Shown here piece after piece: positions 16,358 to 26,306 of a DNA stretch of 64,000 nucleotides. The stretch's first letter is position 1. The number at the start of each line of letters is the position of its first letter. The notes under the pieces were generated by a model. The model made no database searches. It saw only the letters and a program-made list of their open reading frames with translations, and was not told the DNA's origin. The position numbers and the translations under genes were made by a program. This DNA comes from Paenibacillus arenosi (GTDB taxonomy: Bacteria; Bacillota; Bacilli; Paenibacillales; Paenibacillaceae): assembly GCF_014841135.1 (NCBI RefSeq), contig NZ_JACYTN010000002.1:558001-622000 (forward strand). The letters are read 5' to 3'.

Positions 16358-17311
16358 ATGACACAACTACAAACGACGTCACAGCCGCGCATCACGGTAA
16401 TTGGCAGCTTGAATATGGACCTAGTGACGGTAACCTCTAACGTGCCGAATGCAGGTGAGACCGTTCACGGTGAACGTTTCGCTACAACTTGCGGTGGCAA
16501 AGGTGCCAATCAAGCGGTCGCTTGTGCCCGACTCGGTGCTCAAGTAACGATGATTGGCTGCGTCGGTGACGATGCATTTGGCACTATGATGCAAACTAAC
16601 CTTCGCAATGAAGGAGTAAATACGGAAGGCATTCGTACCATTCCCAATCAGACATCGGGTATAGCAGCCATTACCATTGCTGAGGGAGACAATCGAATCA
16701 TTATCGTAGCTGGAGCCAATGAAGAAGTCACTCCAGCATACATTCAAGATTATGAGTCAATCATTGCCCAATCCGATCTCGTTCTCATACAATTGGAAAT
16801 CCCACAAGACGCTGTCGAGAAAGCGGTCGCAGTAGCCAATCAGCATCAAGTTCCAATCATGCTGAACCCTGCACCAGCGATTCATCTCGACGAGTCATTC
16901 CTTGCTCAATTGAGCTGGATTACACCAAATGAGCATGAATTGGACATCGTAACTGGTTCACAGCCTAACTCTATTCCAGAGGATACACAGTGGCAAGAGA
17001 AGCTTAGCCACTCCCCTACGCGTATTATTATGACAAAAGGAGCGGATGGGGCCTATTGGGCAGACGAAGCTGGGCATATCCATCATAGCGAAGGATACAA
17101 AGTGACCGTTGTAGATACAACTGGAGCAGGTGATACCTTTAACGGTGCATTAGCTGTCGCATTAGCAGAACAACGCGGCCTACCAGAGGCGATACAATGG
17201 GCAACTGCTGCTGGAGCAATGTCCGTTATGAAGTTCGGTGCACAAGCTGGAATGCCGACCCGTGAACAGCTAAATAACTGGATTCTACAATCTTCTACAA
17301 AAAAATGTTAG
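16358..17311 (+). CDS. rbsK: Ribokinase
   Basis: A 317-residue PfkB-family sugar kinase. The N-terminal GSLNMDLVTVTSNVPNAGET and GGKGANQAVACARLGA match ribokinase, and the C-terminal DTTGAGDTFNGAL holds the anion hole and catalytic Asp. Product: ribose 5-phosphate from ribose and ATP in the cytoplasm. The AAGGAG site is 13 bases from the ATG, rather far, but no better start is visible. It is followed by a LacI-type regulator on the same strand. No ribose transporter is adjacent; the nucleoside import and phosphorolysis genes at 54-61 kb could ultimately supply ribose. Confidence 0.93.
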   Translation: MTQLQTTSQPRITVIGSLNMDLVTVTSNVPNAGETVHGERFATTCGGKGANQAVACARLGAQVTMIGCVGDDAFGTMMQTNLRNEGVNTEGIRTIPNQTSGIAAITIAEGDNRIIIVAGANEEVTPAYIQDYESIIAQSDLVLIQLEIPQDAVEKAVAVANQHQVPIMLNPAPAIHLDESFLAQLSWITPNEHELDIVTGSQPNSIPEDTQWQEKLSHSPTRIIMTKGADGAYWADEAGHIHHSEGYKVTVVDTTGAGDTFNGALAVALAEQRGLPEAIQWATAAGAMSVMKFGAQAGMPTREQLNNWILQSSTKKC

Positions 17312-17426
17312 TCTAATCGCAAACATCCTTCTTTAATCCTCTTGCCCTTATGGAAATGTTGGAATAAAATAAAATCGGTATAACTTTACAATTCAGGCAT
17401 CATTCCACAAGGGTAGGAGAATCGTC

Positions 17427-18461
17427 ATGGCAACTATCTACGATATTGCGAAGCAAGCGAACGTATCAGCAATGACAGTATCGCGTGTCATCAATAACAC
17501 AGGACGCGTGAGCGAGAAGACTCGTACAAAGGTTAAGCAAGTCATGGAAGAAATGCACTACATCCCTAACTCCGTCGCAAGATGCCTCGTCACGCAAGAG
17601 AGCAAAGTATTGTCCCTGCTCATAACAGACATTTCAAACCCATTTTTTACGATGATGGCACGCGGTGCGGAAGATATGGCGCATAAGTATGGCTATCGCC
17701 TTATGTTCGGCAATAGCGACGAGAATCTGGACAAAGAGCGCCAATATGTTGAGATGATCTTATCTATGCGTGTAGACGGCGTATTATTTGCTCCAAGCAA
17801 TGATATGTCAATTGAACATTTACGCTGGCTTGAGCGTCAAAATGTTCCATTCGTCCTGCTCGATCGCGAAGTCCCTGGTATCGCTTGTGACACCGTGCTT
17901 GGTGACAGCCGTATAGGTGCGAAGCAACTTGTAAGAGAACTTATTAAGCGAGGGCATCAAAAAATTGCTCTTGTAAACGGTTTAGAAAATGTCTCGACAG
18001 CGAGAGAACGTAGACTCGGGTATGAGGATGCTCTAGTAGAAGCTGGGTTACCTATTGAAGATAGCCTCATGATGAATTCAAGTTATGTGCACGACAAACA
18101 GCAATTTTCCTTATCACACTGGCTTCAAGCTGAACCGGACAAGCGTCCTACTGCTATTTTCGCTGCAAATAATATGTTAGCAATGAGCGTACTGAACAAA
18201 TTAGAAGAAGAAGGAATCAAAGTACCAGAACAAATTTCAGTTGCTAGTTATGACGATCTAGGCATGCTTGAACAGGTAAACCCTTTCATAAGCGTCGTAT
18301 CCCAACCCGCATACGAATTCGGGCAGCAAGGCATTCAGCTGCTGTTAGAGCGTATTCGTAATCGCAACCAAGCGCCTACATCCGTTAAACTACCCTGTCA
18401 GGTTCATATTAATCGTTCTGTTCAGGATATTTCTGCTTCATCACTTATTGCAACGTACTAA
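17427..18461 (+). CDS. LacI-family transcriptional regulator
   Basis: A 344-residue regulator. The N-terminal helix-turn-helix and hinge (YDIAKQANVSAMTVSRVINN) are classical LacI/GalR, followed by a periplasmic-binding-protein-like domain with LLITDISNPFF, VDGVLFAPS and SVASYDD landmarks. Position directly after ribokinase suggests RbsR-like control of ribose use, but the next sugar operon (18.7-21.9 kb, minus strand) is an equally possible target. The ligand cannot be read from sequence. Confidence 0.88.
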   Translation: MATIYDIAKQANVSAMTVSRVINNTGRVSEKTRTKVKQVMEEMHYIPNSVARCLVTQESKVLSLLITDISNPFFTMMARGAEDMAHKYGYRLMFGNSDENLDKERQYVEMILSMRVDGVLFAPSNDMSIEHLRWLERQNVPFVLLDREVPGIACDTVLGDSRIGAKQLVRELIKRGHQKIALVNGLENVSTARERRLGYEDALVEAGLPIEDSLMMNSSYVHDKQQFSLSHWLQAEPDKRPTAIFAANNMLAMSVLNKLEEEGIKVPEQISVASYDDLGMLEQVNPFISVVSQPAYEFGQQGIQLLLERIRNRNQAPTSVKLPCQVHINRSVQDISASSLIATY

Positions 18462-18611
18462 ATGTATAAAGGAGCTATTTGATAGCCCGCTAGAGTGACT
18501 TTCCCCTAGTCTATCATTCGTTTATTCGACCTCCTATACATGCCTCAGATGCTCATTTAACTTCAGGCGTTCCATTCAGTGCCCCATCGATTATTGTTGA
18601 TGAAATACAAA

Positions 18612-18646
18612 AGCTGGACGTCGCCACCGTTCAGGCACGTCCAGCT
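18612..18646 (-). terminator. Terminator of the sugar ABC operon
   Basis: AGCTGGACGT (18612-18621) pairs perfectly with ACGTCCAGCT (18637-18646). On minus the stem is followed by TTTTGTATTT, downstream of the permease stop at 18697. It may also catch read-through from the LacI gene. Confidence 0.75.
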
Positions 18647-18696
18647 CTATATGCAGAAATAGTTACAATCAATATAGACCTATGAAAATGAAGCCA

Positions 18697-19572
18697 TTAT
18701 CCTTTAACTGACCCTGCTGCCATCCCTTTCATCACTTGTTCTTGGAACATTAAATACACAATAATTGTTGGTAAGGATGCCATAGATAATGCGGCCATCG
18801 TTAAGCTGTAGTCTGTCGTAAATCCATCTGCAAATACGGACAAGCTCAATGGCAATGTCTTAAGACTAGGGTCATTGATAAAGACTAGTGCAAACGCAAA
18901 GTCATTCCAAAAGCGAAGAAACCCTAAAATAGCTACCGTAGACAATGCTGGAAGCGTAATGGGAAGAATAAGACGGAGAAATATTCCCGTATAGCCTGCT
19001 CCATCGACAAGCGCCGCTTCTTCCATTTCCTTTGGTATATTTGCCAAGTAAGCTGTAATAATGAACACAGCAATCGGCAGCTCAAACGCTGTATAAGGTA
19101 GAATAAGTGCAGCATGTGTATCGAAAATCCCCATCATATTCATCATACTGAACAGTGGTACCAACGTGCTATGGATTGGAATTAATAATCCGAGCAGTAA
19201 TAAGCTATACAATATCCCTCTGCCCCTGAACTCAAACCTAGATATGATATAGGCAGTCAATGCTCCGAAGAACAGCGTTAACACCAACGATACAAAGGTA
19301 ACAAATAGCGAATTCATCGTTGCCTTGCCCATTCCTGAAACTTCCCATGCACGAACAAAGTTGCTCCAATTCCAAGTCTGCGGCAGCGAAAACGGATTGG
19401 CAAAGAAGTCTGCATTCGACTTAAACGCGCTCATAAACATCCAAAATAATGGATACAGTGTCACTAACGCATAAAAGCCAAGTAATATATTTCGAATCGA
19501 TCTTCTCCACCACTTATACTGCCGTCGCGTCTTATGCAACCCTGTGTCCAGTGCTGGCATCGACGTACTCAT
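18697..19572 (-). CDS. Sugar ABC transporter permease, MalG type
   Basis: A 291-residue inner-membrane permease with six predicted helices. The cytoplasmic coupling motif EEAALVDGAGYTGIFLRLILP (EAA loop) near residue 190 is the CUT1 signature contacting the ATPase. The ATG was chosen 8 bases after AGGAG, three codons inside the longer frame. It pairs with the MalF-type permease directly upstream. No ATPase gene is present, so a shared MsmX-type ATPase elsewhere is likely to energise it, as is common in this bacterial group. Confidence 0.9.
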   Translation of the reverse strand: MSTSMPALDTGLHKTRRQYKWWRRSIRNILLGFYALVTLYPLFWMFMSAFKSNADFFANPFSLPQTWNWSNFVRAWEVSGMGKATMNSLFVTFVSLVLTLFFGALTAYIISRFEFRGRGILYSLLLLGLLIPIHSTLVPLFSMMNMMGIFDTHAALILPYTAFELPIAVFIITAYLANIPKEMEEAALVDGAGYTGIFLRLILPITLPALSTVAILGFLRFWNDFAFALVFINDPSLKTLPLSLSVFADGFTTDYSLTMAALSMASLPTIIVYLMFQEQVMKGMAAGSVKG

Positions 19573-19622
19573 AGGCTGCACTCCTCTCTATAACAGAACC
19601 ATATCTTTACCTCTCACCTAAA

Positions 19623-20498
19623 CTATTGATTGTTGCGCCGCATAAGTATTTGCGACCCCGCAATCAAGAGTAGACTGATAATTACAATAAGCGTCGAGAC
19701 TGCACTTCCGTACCCATAACGATAAACATTGAATGTGTTGTTATACATGTACGAAGCCAACAATTCGGTGGCATGTGCTGGGCCTCCTTTTGTCATTACA
19801 TAGATGAGGTCGAATGCCTTGAGGCTTCCGGAAATACACAACACGATTGCTACCTTTATCGTATCCCATATCATGGGTAGTGTTATCGAGAACAATCTGC
19901 GTGTTCTTGTCGCTCCATCAATAGCAGCTGCGTCGTTTAATTCCTGTGGAATGCTGCTCAAAGCGGCAAGAAACATAATTAAGTAGGGCCCAATAAAATT
20001 CCAAATAATCGGAATGGCAATCATCCACATTGCAATACTCGGGTCAGAGAGCCACGCACGGTTCCACTCTTCCAGCCCTACAAAAGAGAGTATGCCATTT
20101 AACAATCCTATTTGCGGCTGATAAATATAAGACCAGATAATACCGATGACCACTGAAGAAAGTACCATTGGCATAAACACAGAAGCCCGTACGAAGCGTT
20201 GAAACCATGTACCTTGGCTAAGCAATAGTGCTAATAATAAGGCAAGTGGAACTTGTCCAAATACGGAAGCCGCGACAACAATTAAGTTATTTCCAAGCGA
20301 TTGCCAAAAAATATCATGCGATAGCGCTTCCACATAGTTGTCAAAACCGATAAAGCGCGCCTCACCTATTCCTTTCCAATCCATGAAACCATAATATGCT
20401 GACCAGAATACTGGCACGACAACAAACACGGCATATAGCAGCACAGATGGAAGCAGGCCAAATCCGATAAATAGTTTTCTAGCTGTTCCAATTCGCAT
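19623..20498 (-). CDS. Sugar ABC transporter permease, MalF type
   Basis: A 291-residue permease with six predicted helices and the EAA-like loop LNDAAAIDGATRTRRLFSIT near residue 190, typical of CUT1 carbohydrate importers. The N-terminal LPSVLLYAVFVVVPVFWSAYYG helix is characteristic of the MalF side. It lies between the binding protein and the MalG-type permease. Together with its partner it forms the membrane channel; the sugar is unknown but likely an oligosaccharide, given the YesMN-type two-component pair upstream. Confidence 0.9.
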   Translation of the reverse strand: MRIGTARKLFIGFGLLPSVLLYAVFVVVPVFWSAYYGFMDWKGIGEARFIGFDNYVEALSHDIFWQSLGNNLIVVAASVFGQVPLALLLALLLSQGTWFQRFVRASVFMPMVLSSVVIGIIWSYIYQPQIGLLNGILSFVGLEEWNRAWLSDPSIAMWMIAIPIIWNFIGPYLIMFLAALSSIPQELNDAAAIDGATRTRRLFSITLPMIWDTIKVAIVLCISGSLKAFDLIYVMTKGGPAHATELLASYMYNNTFNVYRYGYGSAVSTLIVIISLLLIAGSQILMRRNNQ

Positions 20499-20590
20499 CG
20501 TGCACCTCCACTTCTACGATTAGCAATGCCTTGCAAAGATGATGCCTCTAAGCAAGGCATTGCCCTCTCATTCTTTAGACTTCATGTACG

Positions 20591-21907
20591 TTACTTGCCG
20601 AGTGATTTAGCTTGTGCCTCTTGAATTTTTGCAGCGATTGCTTTTGGATCTCCACCCATAAGAAGCTCTTGAATCCCGTTATTCACTACGTCTGCCCCTG
20701 CACTTGTGAGCATGCCATCGTAGACAGGCGTAAATTGAATGTCATTAACCAGTTCATAAACTTTGGAGAAAATAGGTGATACTTTACTCTTATCCAGTTC
20801 AACCTTATAGCTGACCAACTGATTCGATTCCAATGTACGTTTTTGAGCCTCAGGACCGGACATTGCAAAAATGAGCTTATGAGCTGCTTCTTTAACCTTG
20901 CCCTCCGTTTTTGCACTCAAACCAAGTCCAACCCCAACTACACCTGAAGTTGTATTTGGATCACCTTTTCCGTCTGCAATAGCAGGCAATACGGTTACAC
21001 CCATTTGCTTAATCGCATCTGGTGTTGCATTAGCCGTCAAATTCGTCAAGGCCCATCCGCCATCGATCATCATAGCCGCTTGACCATGAGCAAACATCAT
21101 TTCCATCTGTGTGTTATCCATACTATTAAAGCCTTCTTGGAATGCGCCCTCCTGCTGCAACTGCTGTAATAGTTCAAGCGCACGTACAAACTCTGGATCT
21201 GTGAACTTTGCACCGTCTTGAGCAGCGGCTTTGATAAACCATTCGGTACCTGTAACACGATCAGCTAATGAACTGAGAATACTGGATTGAGCCAGCCACG
21301 CCGCTTTATTTCCAAGTGCTATTGGTGTTACTTTGGCAGCCTTTAATGTACGGACAGCTTGTAACAGCTCATCCCATGTTTGCGGCACTTTCACTCCATG
21401 CTTATCAAGAATAGACTGGTTGTAATAGAGAATAGAGGTTGGAGTCAAGCTCATTGGAGCACTATACACTTTGTTATCTATTGTGAAATTATCAAATGAA
21501 CCTGGCAAAAAGCCATCTTTCCAAGTCGCGTTTGCTTGCAACAATTCATCTACAGGTTGAATGAGGCCTCCTCCTTGAAACTCCTTCGTCATAGCCCCTG
21601 GCCACATAATGAATACGTCTGGCATTTCATTTGCCGCTGCCACCGTTTTTAGACGAGCTCGATAACCGTCTGGCGGGATCGCCTGAACATTCAGCTTAAT
21701 ACCTGGGTTAGCCGCTTCAAACTCACTAATGATTTCTCTCATCGTTCGAGCACGCAAATCATCCCCCGTGAAATTGTGCCAAAGTGACAGCTTGATACTA
21801 TCCCCTTCAGCACTTTTAATTCCAGTCGCTCCCTTATCTCCAGAGCATCCTGCAAACATCGTAACAACGATAAGCAAAGTGAGTACAATCATCCAATTTC
21901 TACGCAT
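20591..21907 (-). CDS. Sugar-binding lipoprotein of ABC transporter
   Basis: A 438-residue extracellular solute-binding protein (family 1). The signal peptide ends in the lipobox FAGC, with Cys21 as lipidation site. The mature protein begins with a KLSLWHNFTGDD segment and contains GQAAMMIDGGWAL, both typical of CUT1 sugar-binding proteins. The ATG lies 7 bases after GGGGGG; a TTG two codons earlier is less well placed. First gene of the transporter operon; a weak cre-like site lies about 70 bases upstream. Substrate unknown. Confidence 0.9.
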   Translation of the reverse strand: MRRNWMIVLTLLIVVTMFAGCSGDKGATGIKSAEGDSIKLSLWHNFTGDDLRARTMREIISEFEAANPGIKLNVQAIPPDGYRARLKTVAAANEMPDVFIMWPGAMTKEFQGGGLIQPVDELLQANATWKDGFLPGSFDNFTIDNKVYSAPMSLTPTSILYYNQSILDKHGVKVPQTWDELLQAVRTLKAAKVTPIALGNKAAWLAQSSILSSLADRVTGTEWFIKAAAQDGAKFTDPEFVRALELLQQLQQEGAFQEGFNSMDNTQMEMMFAHGQAAMMIDGGWALTNLTANATPDAIKQMGVTVLPAIADGKGDPNTTSGVVGVGLGLSAKTEGKVKEAAHKLIFAMSGPEAQKRTLESNQLVSYKVELDKSKVSPIFSKVYELVNDIQFTPVYDGMLTSAGADVVNNGIQELLMGGDPKAIAAKIQEAQAKSLGK

Positions 21908-21974
21908 TAACAATCCCCCCTGTTAATAGTTCTGCCTCTCCTGTTGTGCAGGAGTAGGTAATGAGTCAATTATA

Positions 21975-21988
21975 AGGAAGCGCTTACT
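21975..21988 (-). promoter_or_regulatory. Weak cre-like site before the sugar-binding lipoprotein
   Basis: AGTAAGCGCTTCCT on minus keeps the CGNT core of the cre consensus but misses both end positions. Location upstream of a sugar transporter fits catabolite control. Confidence 0.4.
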
Positions 21989-22030
21989 TTTAGCGTGAGG
22001 GATATTTTTCCGATGCGTACGGGAACTTTT

Positions 22031-23599
22031 TCAGGCTTTTAGACGATAATCAGAGGGTGTACATTTCATATAGCGCTTGAACAGCTGAGCAAAATATTTA
22101 ACATCCTCATATCCAACAATTCTAGCGATCTCATTTACCATTAGCTCTGTATTTTGCAGCAGCTCACAAGCACGCTCCATTCGCACCATCGTTACAAATT
22201 CGATATAGTTCATCCCGGTTTCAATCTTAAATCGTTCGCTCAAATGATGAGGATGGACATGAACGACGTCGGCAACCCGCTTCAATGTCAGCGTACCATC
22301 AGCATGCTCTCGAATATACTGCTTTGCTTTTAAAATAACAGACTGAGAAGTATTGCTTACTAGATGAACATATCTTTGCATAGCCTGCTGTAAAGCGGCA
22401 TAAAGTTCTCGTTCCCATTGTTCTCTATTCATGGAACCTGCAGTACCTATCATCGTTATCTGCCAGATTGACTGATGCATGTTATCAGAAGCATCTTCGG
22501 CCATTCGATCCATCCAACGTTGAATCCCTATAAACAAGGAACTCACATAATTTTGCAGCGAATGTGGTGTCGCTTGTGGGTGACTCGTAAGCCGATCTAC
22601 AAATTCAGATATCCAGCACCTCAATTCGCTAGCATTTCCAGACTTTAATTGTTGGATCAGGCCAGACTCATCTTCCGCATGCCTTAATAACGGGAGTCCT
22701 GTTCGCATCTCTGCCTCTTCGACCCTCATCGTTCTCTGTTTCGCTGCTATAACATGGTAGGAAGTTGCTTTAGCTGCACCGACTGCAGAATGACATACGC
22801 CTTCCACTAAGGAAGTCGCACGCCCTATTCCCGCGAACAGCCTGCACTTGAGCTGCTGCTCAATCATAGAAATTAACCTTTCCCACTCATGTACCCAGGA
22901 TTGGTAAGCTTCATAACGTACAACAAGTAAGCGAGCATCATTTCGGAGCACCGCACAACGGATCGAATCACGCAGCATATTGCTAACTGCAAATAGGAGC
23001 AGCGATTCTTCTTTGGAATCCCAGCCCTCTACTTTCAATTCTGCGACTTCGTAATAACCTTCTGGTTGATCTGCGCTAGAATGACTAGACAAACGAGACT
23101 CATGAATTAGCAATTCAGCAGCATGTCTGGATTCCTCTACAGATAATTGGCCGGATAGCCATCTGCGCAGCAATTGATCACGATAAGACCCTTCTCTTTT
23201 CGCATGCTCTACCTGCTCCATACGACGAGATTCTATTCTTTCTCTCGCCTTGAGCGCTGCACGAACGATATCGTCTGGCCGTGATGTTTTCAACAAATAA
23301 TCCGATACCCCATGACGGATCGCTTGCTGTGCATAATTAAAGTCATCATAACCGGTGTATACAATCGTTTCTGTTAACGGGCTGCATTCACGTATATAAC
23401 CCGCAAGCGTTAATCCATCGACACCATTCATTCGAATGTCAGTCAATACGAGCTCTGGTTTCTCCTCTGCTATCAATTTCATCGCTTCTTCAGCTGATTG
23501 GCACGGAGTAAGCAGCTCAAACCCAAGCTCTTGCCAAGGAATTACTTGAGATAATCCATTACGAATAATGACCTCATCGTCTACGATTAATGCTTTCAT
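22031..23599 (-). CDS. YesN-like AraC-type response regulator
   Basis: A 522-residue regulator. The N-terminal receiver domain has acidic residues in LIVDDEV and phospho-acceptor Asp54 in LVLTDIRMNG. A long middle region of unknown fold follows, and the C-terminus carries two AraC-type helix-turn-helices (VADVVHVHPHHLSERFK and NEIARIVGYEDVKYFAQLFK). It lies between the sensor kinase and the sugar transporter, all on minus, so it most likely activates the transporter when the cognate sugar is sensed. GGGGGG is 7 bases before the chosen ATG, six codons inside the longer frame. Confidence 0.92.
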   Translation of the reverse strand: MKALIVDDEVIIRNGLSQVIPWQELGFELLTPCQSAEEAMKLIAEEKPELVLTDIRMNGVDGLTLAGYIRECSPLTETIVYTGYDDFNYAQQAIRHGVSDYLLKTSRPDDIVRAALKARERIESRRMEQVEHAKREGSYRDQLLRRWLSGQLSVEESRHAAELLIHESRLSSHSSADQPEGYYEVAELKVEGWDSKEESLLLFAVSNMLRDSIRCAVLRNDARLLVVRYEAYQSWVHEWERLISMIEQQLKCRLFAGIGRATSLVEGVCHSAVGAAKATSYHVIAAKQRTMRVEEAEMRTGLPLLRHAEDESGLIQQLKSGNASELRCWISEFVDRLTSHPQATPHSLQNYVSSLFIGIQRWMDRMAEDASDNMHQSIWQITMIGTAGSMNREQWERELYAALQQAMQRYVHLVSNTSQSVILKAKQYIREHADGTLTLKRVADVVHVHPHHLSERFKIETGMNYIEFVTMVRMERACELLQNTELMVNEIARIVGYEDVKYFAQLFKRYMKCTPSDYRLKA

Positions 23600-23675
23600 T
23601 TTAAATCCCCCCGCCACTCATGATGGAATTGCTGCCTTAGTATTGGCTTGACTTTCGCGCTACTAAAAATACAAA

Positions 23676-25478
23676 CTACCATTCCCCTTTAAAGCGCAGT
23701 ATAATGCATGTTCCATGTTCCTTTTGGCTGCTGATGCTTACTTGCGAAGAAGTTCCATAATGGAGTAGAAGGCGCTGCTGAACATTCATTAATCCACACC
23801 CGCTTCCATGTACGGCCCGATCCGCTTCCAATAGTGGATCGCTAGGAATGAAAGTCCCCCGTCTTCCATCAGCGATGTTCAACATATGTATTTGCAGCTC
23901 GTTAAGACGTTCCTCCGATATTCCAACTCCGTTATCACACACTTGACATTCCATCCATCCTTCTTCGCATTCACGTAGATCGATCATGATTTGCCCGCGC
24001 TGTTTCATAGCGTCCTTTAAAATACCGTGAAGTAGTGCATTTTCGACCAGCGGCTGCAGCAGCAGTTTGAGTATAGGCTTTTCCAATAAGTTCGGAGACA
24101 CATTTACTTCCATATCGAATCGTTCCGGATAACGAATAGCTTGAATATTCATATAATTTCGAACATGCTCGATCTCCTGTCTAACACTGGTTACTTCTAC
24201 ACCACGATTTAAGCTAAATCGCAAGAAATCACTAAGAGAACCTACCATTTCTGCAATTTGATCTTGTTTATTCATCCATGCCATCCACTGTATCGAAGAA
24301 AGCGTATTGTATAAAAAATGGGGCTGAATCTGGGCCTGAAGTGCTTTCAAGTCAGCCTCTTTCTTCATCGCTTCATTAATCTTCACCTGCTCAGTGAGCT
24401 GTCCAATATTTTCGCTTAGTCGATTATATGTTTTAATAAGTTGTCCAATTTCATCTGGCGTCTCAATGGGCAATCTACGATATACACGCTCGGGATTTAT
24501 CGTTGCTAAATACCTCGTAAGCCTAATTAACGGTTTCGTTACCTGCTTCACAAAAAACATGACAGCAAATGCTGTAATTAGCAGTGCCAGTCCAACTGCA
24601 ACAGCTGTTAGCAATAACACATATCGATTTTGTGCACTAAACGCATCGTAAGGTATGACGGTATAGGCTTGCCACGATGAAATAAGTGGAACGTCCGCTG
24701 CGATGACGATGTAGCGCCCTGAGCCGCTGTCCATCTCCCACATTTGTTCCGAATAGCCCTGCAATTTAGGCTGCTGCCGTATTTTTGCAAGTACATCATG
24801 ATCAAGTTCTGTTGTACTAGATGCTATAATTTGACCTTGTTCATTTTGTAAAAACATAACACCATGCTCCTGTACAGCCACACGCAGCTGCTCGCTCACC
24901 ACCGCAGTATCAATGCCAATCGATAACATGCCTAGTGTCTTAAACGTATTCAAGTCACGAATGGGCCTTACCAGAAATACAGAACGCTTCTTACCTGCGC
25001 TCGTGGTGGACTCTAAGGGTGGCGACCACCATTTAGGATGCTGCTTCCAGTACGATTCCGACATATCCGCAACTTGAAATAAAGAGGATTCAAGAATGGT
25101 ATTGTTGTTGACCTCTGGCATTCCTTGTAGCGAGATGATGCGGATCTCCGAAATATACCGCTTTGAAAAAGCTAAATTCGTTAAAAATCCCGTCAAATCT
25201 AAATCTTCAGTTGCAGTCGCTCTCGTTTTACTCAAATATGATTGAACTTGTTCTTGTCCGATAAGAAAGACCGACATATTCTCTACATCCTGAACAATCG
25301 TTTCCATATACGAATTGATTTGTCGCAATGTATTCAAATTGGACATCGTTACTTTCTCTTCTGTTATTTTTGATGCTGTGTAATAGGAAATGAAGCCTAG
25401 TAACACTATGGGGACCATAGTTGCAAAAATAAGAATGAAAGACATTTTGCGATGAAGCGAACGAACGATCCATTGCAT
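23676..25478 (-). CDS. YesM-like sensor histidine kinase
   Basis: A 600-residue membrane kinase. A first helix (about residues 12-32) and a second (about 286-308) bracket a large extracellular sensor domain. A HAMP region follows, then the His_kinase motif with phospho-acceptor in QIQPHFLYNTLSSIQWMA (about residue 400). The ATPase domain shows NALLHGI, VCDNGVGI and GSGCGLMNVQQR. Kinases of this family sit beside AraC-type regulators and sugar transporters. It is upstream of its regulator with 76 bases between them. Confidence 0.92.
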   Translation of the reverse strand: MQWIVRSLHRKMSFILIFATMVPIVLLGFISYYTASKITEEKVTMSNLNTLRQINSYMETIVQDVENMSVFLIGQEQVQSYLSKTRATATEDLDLTGFLTNLAFSKRYISEIRIISLQGMPEVNNNTILESSLFQVADMSESYWKQHPKWWSPPLESTTSAGKKRSVFLVRPIRDLNTFKTLGMLSIGIDTAVVSEQLRVAVQEHGVMFLQNEQGQIIASSTTELDHDVLAKIRQQPKLQGYSEQMWEMDSGSGRYIVIAADVPLISSWQAYTVIPYDAFSAQNRYVLLLTAVAVGLALLITAFAVMFFVKQVTKPLIRLTRYLATINPERVYRRLPIETPDEIGQLIKTYNRLSENIGQLTEQVKINEAMKKEADLKALQAQIQPHFLYNTLSSIQWMAWMNKQDQIAEMVGSLSDFLRFSLNRGVEVTSVRQEIEHVRNYMNIQAIRYPERFDMEVNVSPNLLEKPILKLLLQPLVENALLHGILKDAMKQRGQIMIDLRECEEGWMECQVCDNGVGISEERLNELQIHMLNIADGRRGTFIPSDPLLEADRAVHGSGCGLMNVQQRLLLHYGTSSQVSISSQKEHGTCIILRFKGEW

Positions 25479-25653
25479 TTTGCTTTCCCCTCGCCTTCCT
25501 TTTAATGAATGATTGTATCATGATGCCTTTTTGTTAGGGAGAAAAACTTTTTGTTTGATCAGCTAAAAAAGTGTGATAAGCTATAAGCGTTCTTTACCAA
25601 ATATTTCTGATAAACCTATCATTATTGTACGCTGAGAGGGAGGTCAAGCGATA

Positions 25654-26304
25654 GTGGAATCGATACAAGATGAACTCCCATTCCTTCAAGCTTTAGTAAA
25701 AGGCATCGCCGCTCAATTTGGAGACAATTGCGAGGTTGTGCTCCATGATCTGACACTTCCTTATGATAGAACGATTGTTGCCATCGAAAATGGCCACGTT
25801 ACAGGCAGAAAAGTTGGAGACCCAGGGACGAATCTTGGCTTGGAACTGCTTCGCGGCTCTACAGAGAATGGTCATAAGCTGAACTATGTCACACAAACGA
25901 AAGACGGGCGCTTACTTCGCTCAACTTCGCTGTATATGAACAATCAAGATGGAACTATTATCGGATCACTTTGCATCAATTTTGATATTACTAGTCTTAT
26001 GATCGCGGAGAAGACGCTGCAATCGATCACGATGACCAACTTGCAAACCGATGTCAAAGAATCTTTCGTTACCAACGTAAACGATTTGTTGGACGTGCTT
26101 ATTCAAGAAACACAAGATGTAATAGGCAAGCCAGTAGCTGTCATGAGCAAGGAAGATAAAATGAAGATGATTGCTCTATTGGACCAAAAGGGCGCTTTCC
26201 TTATTAAGAAGTCCAGCGAGAAAATTTGTCTGTACCTTGGGATATCCAAATATTCACTCTATAGCTATCTAGATGAAGTTAAACAATGGAATGCGGAGGA
26301 ATAG
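25654..26304 (+). CDS. DauR/YheO-like transcriptional regulator
   Basis: A 216-residue regulator with an N-terminal YheO PAS-like domain (residues 7-125, including EVVLHDLT and GSLCINFD) and a C-terminal helix-turn-helix ending in YLGISKYSLYSYLDE. In Pseudomonas the relative DauR represses D-arginine catabolism. The GTG start has GGGAGG 10 bases upstream. The D-amino-acid enzyme gene begins 2 bases after its stop, with the ribosome site inside this gene, so the two are coupled. A D-amino-acid or derived ligand is likely. Confidence 0.85.
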   Translation: MESIQDELPFLQALVKGIAAQFGDNCEVVLHDLTLPYDRTIVAIENGHVTGRKVGDPGTNLGLELLRGSTENGHKLNYVTQTKDGRLLRSTSLYMNNQDGTIIGSLCINFDITSLMIAEKTLQSITMTNLQTDVKESFVTNVNDLLDVLIQETQDVIGKPVAVMSKEDKMKMIALLDQKGAFLIKKSSEKICLYLGISKYSLYSYLDEVKQWNAEE

Positions 26305-26306
26305 CA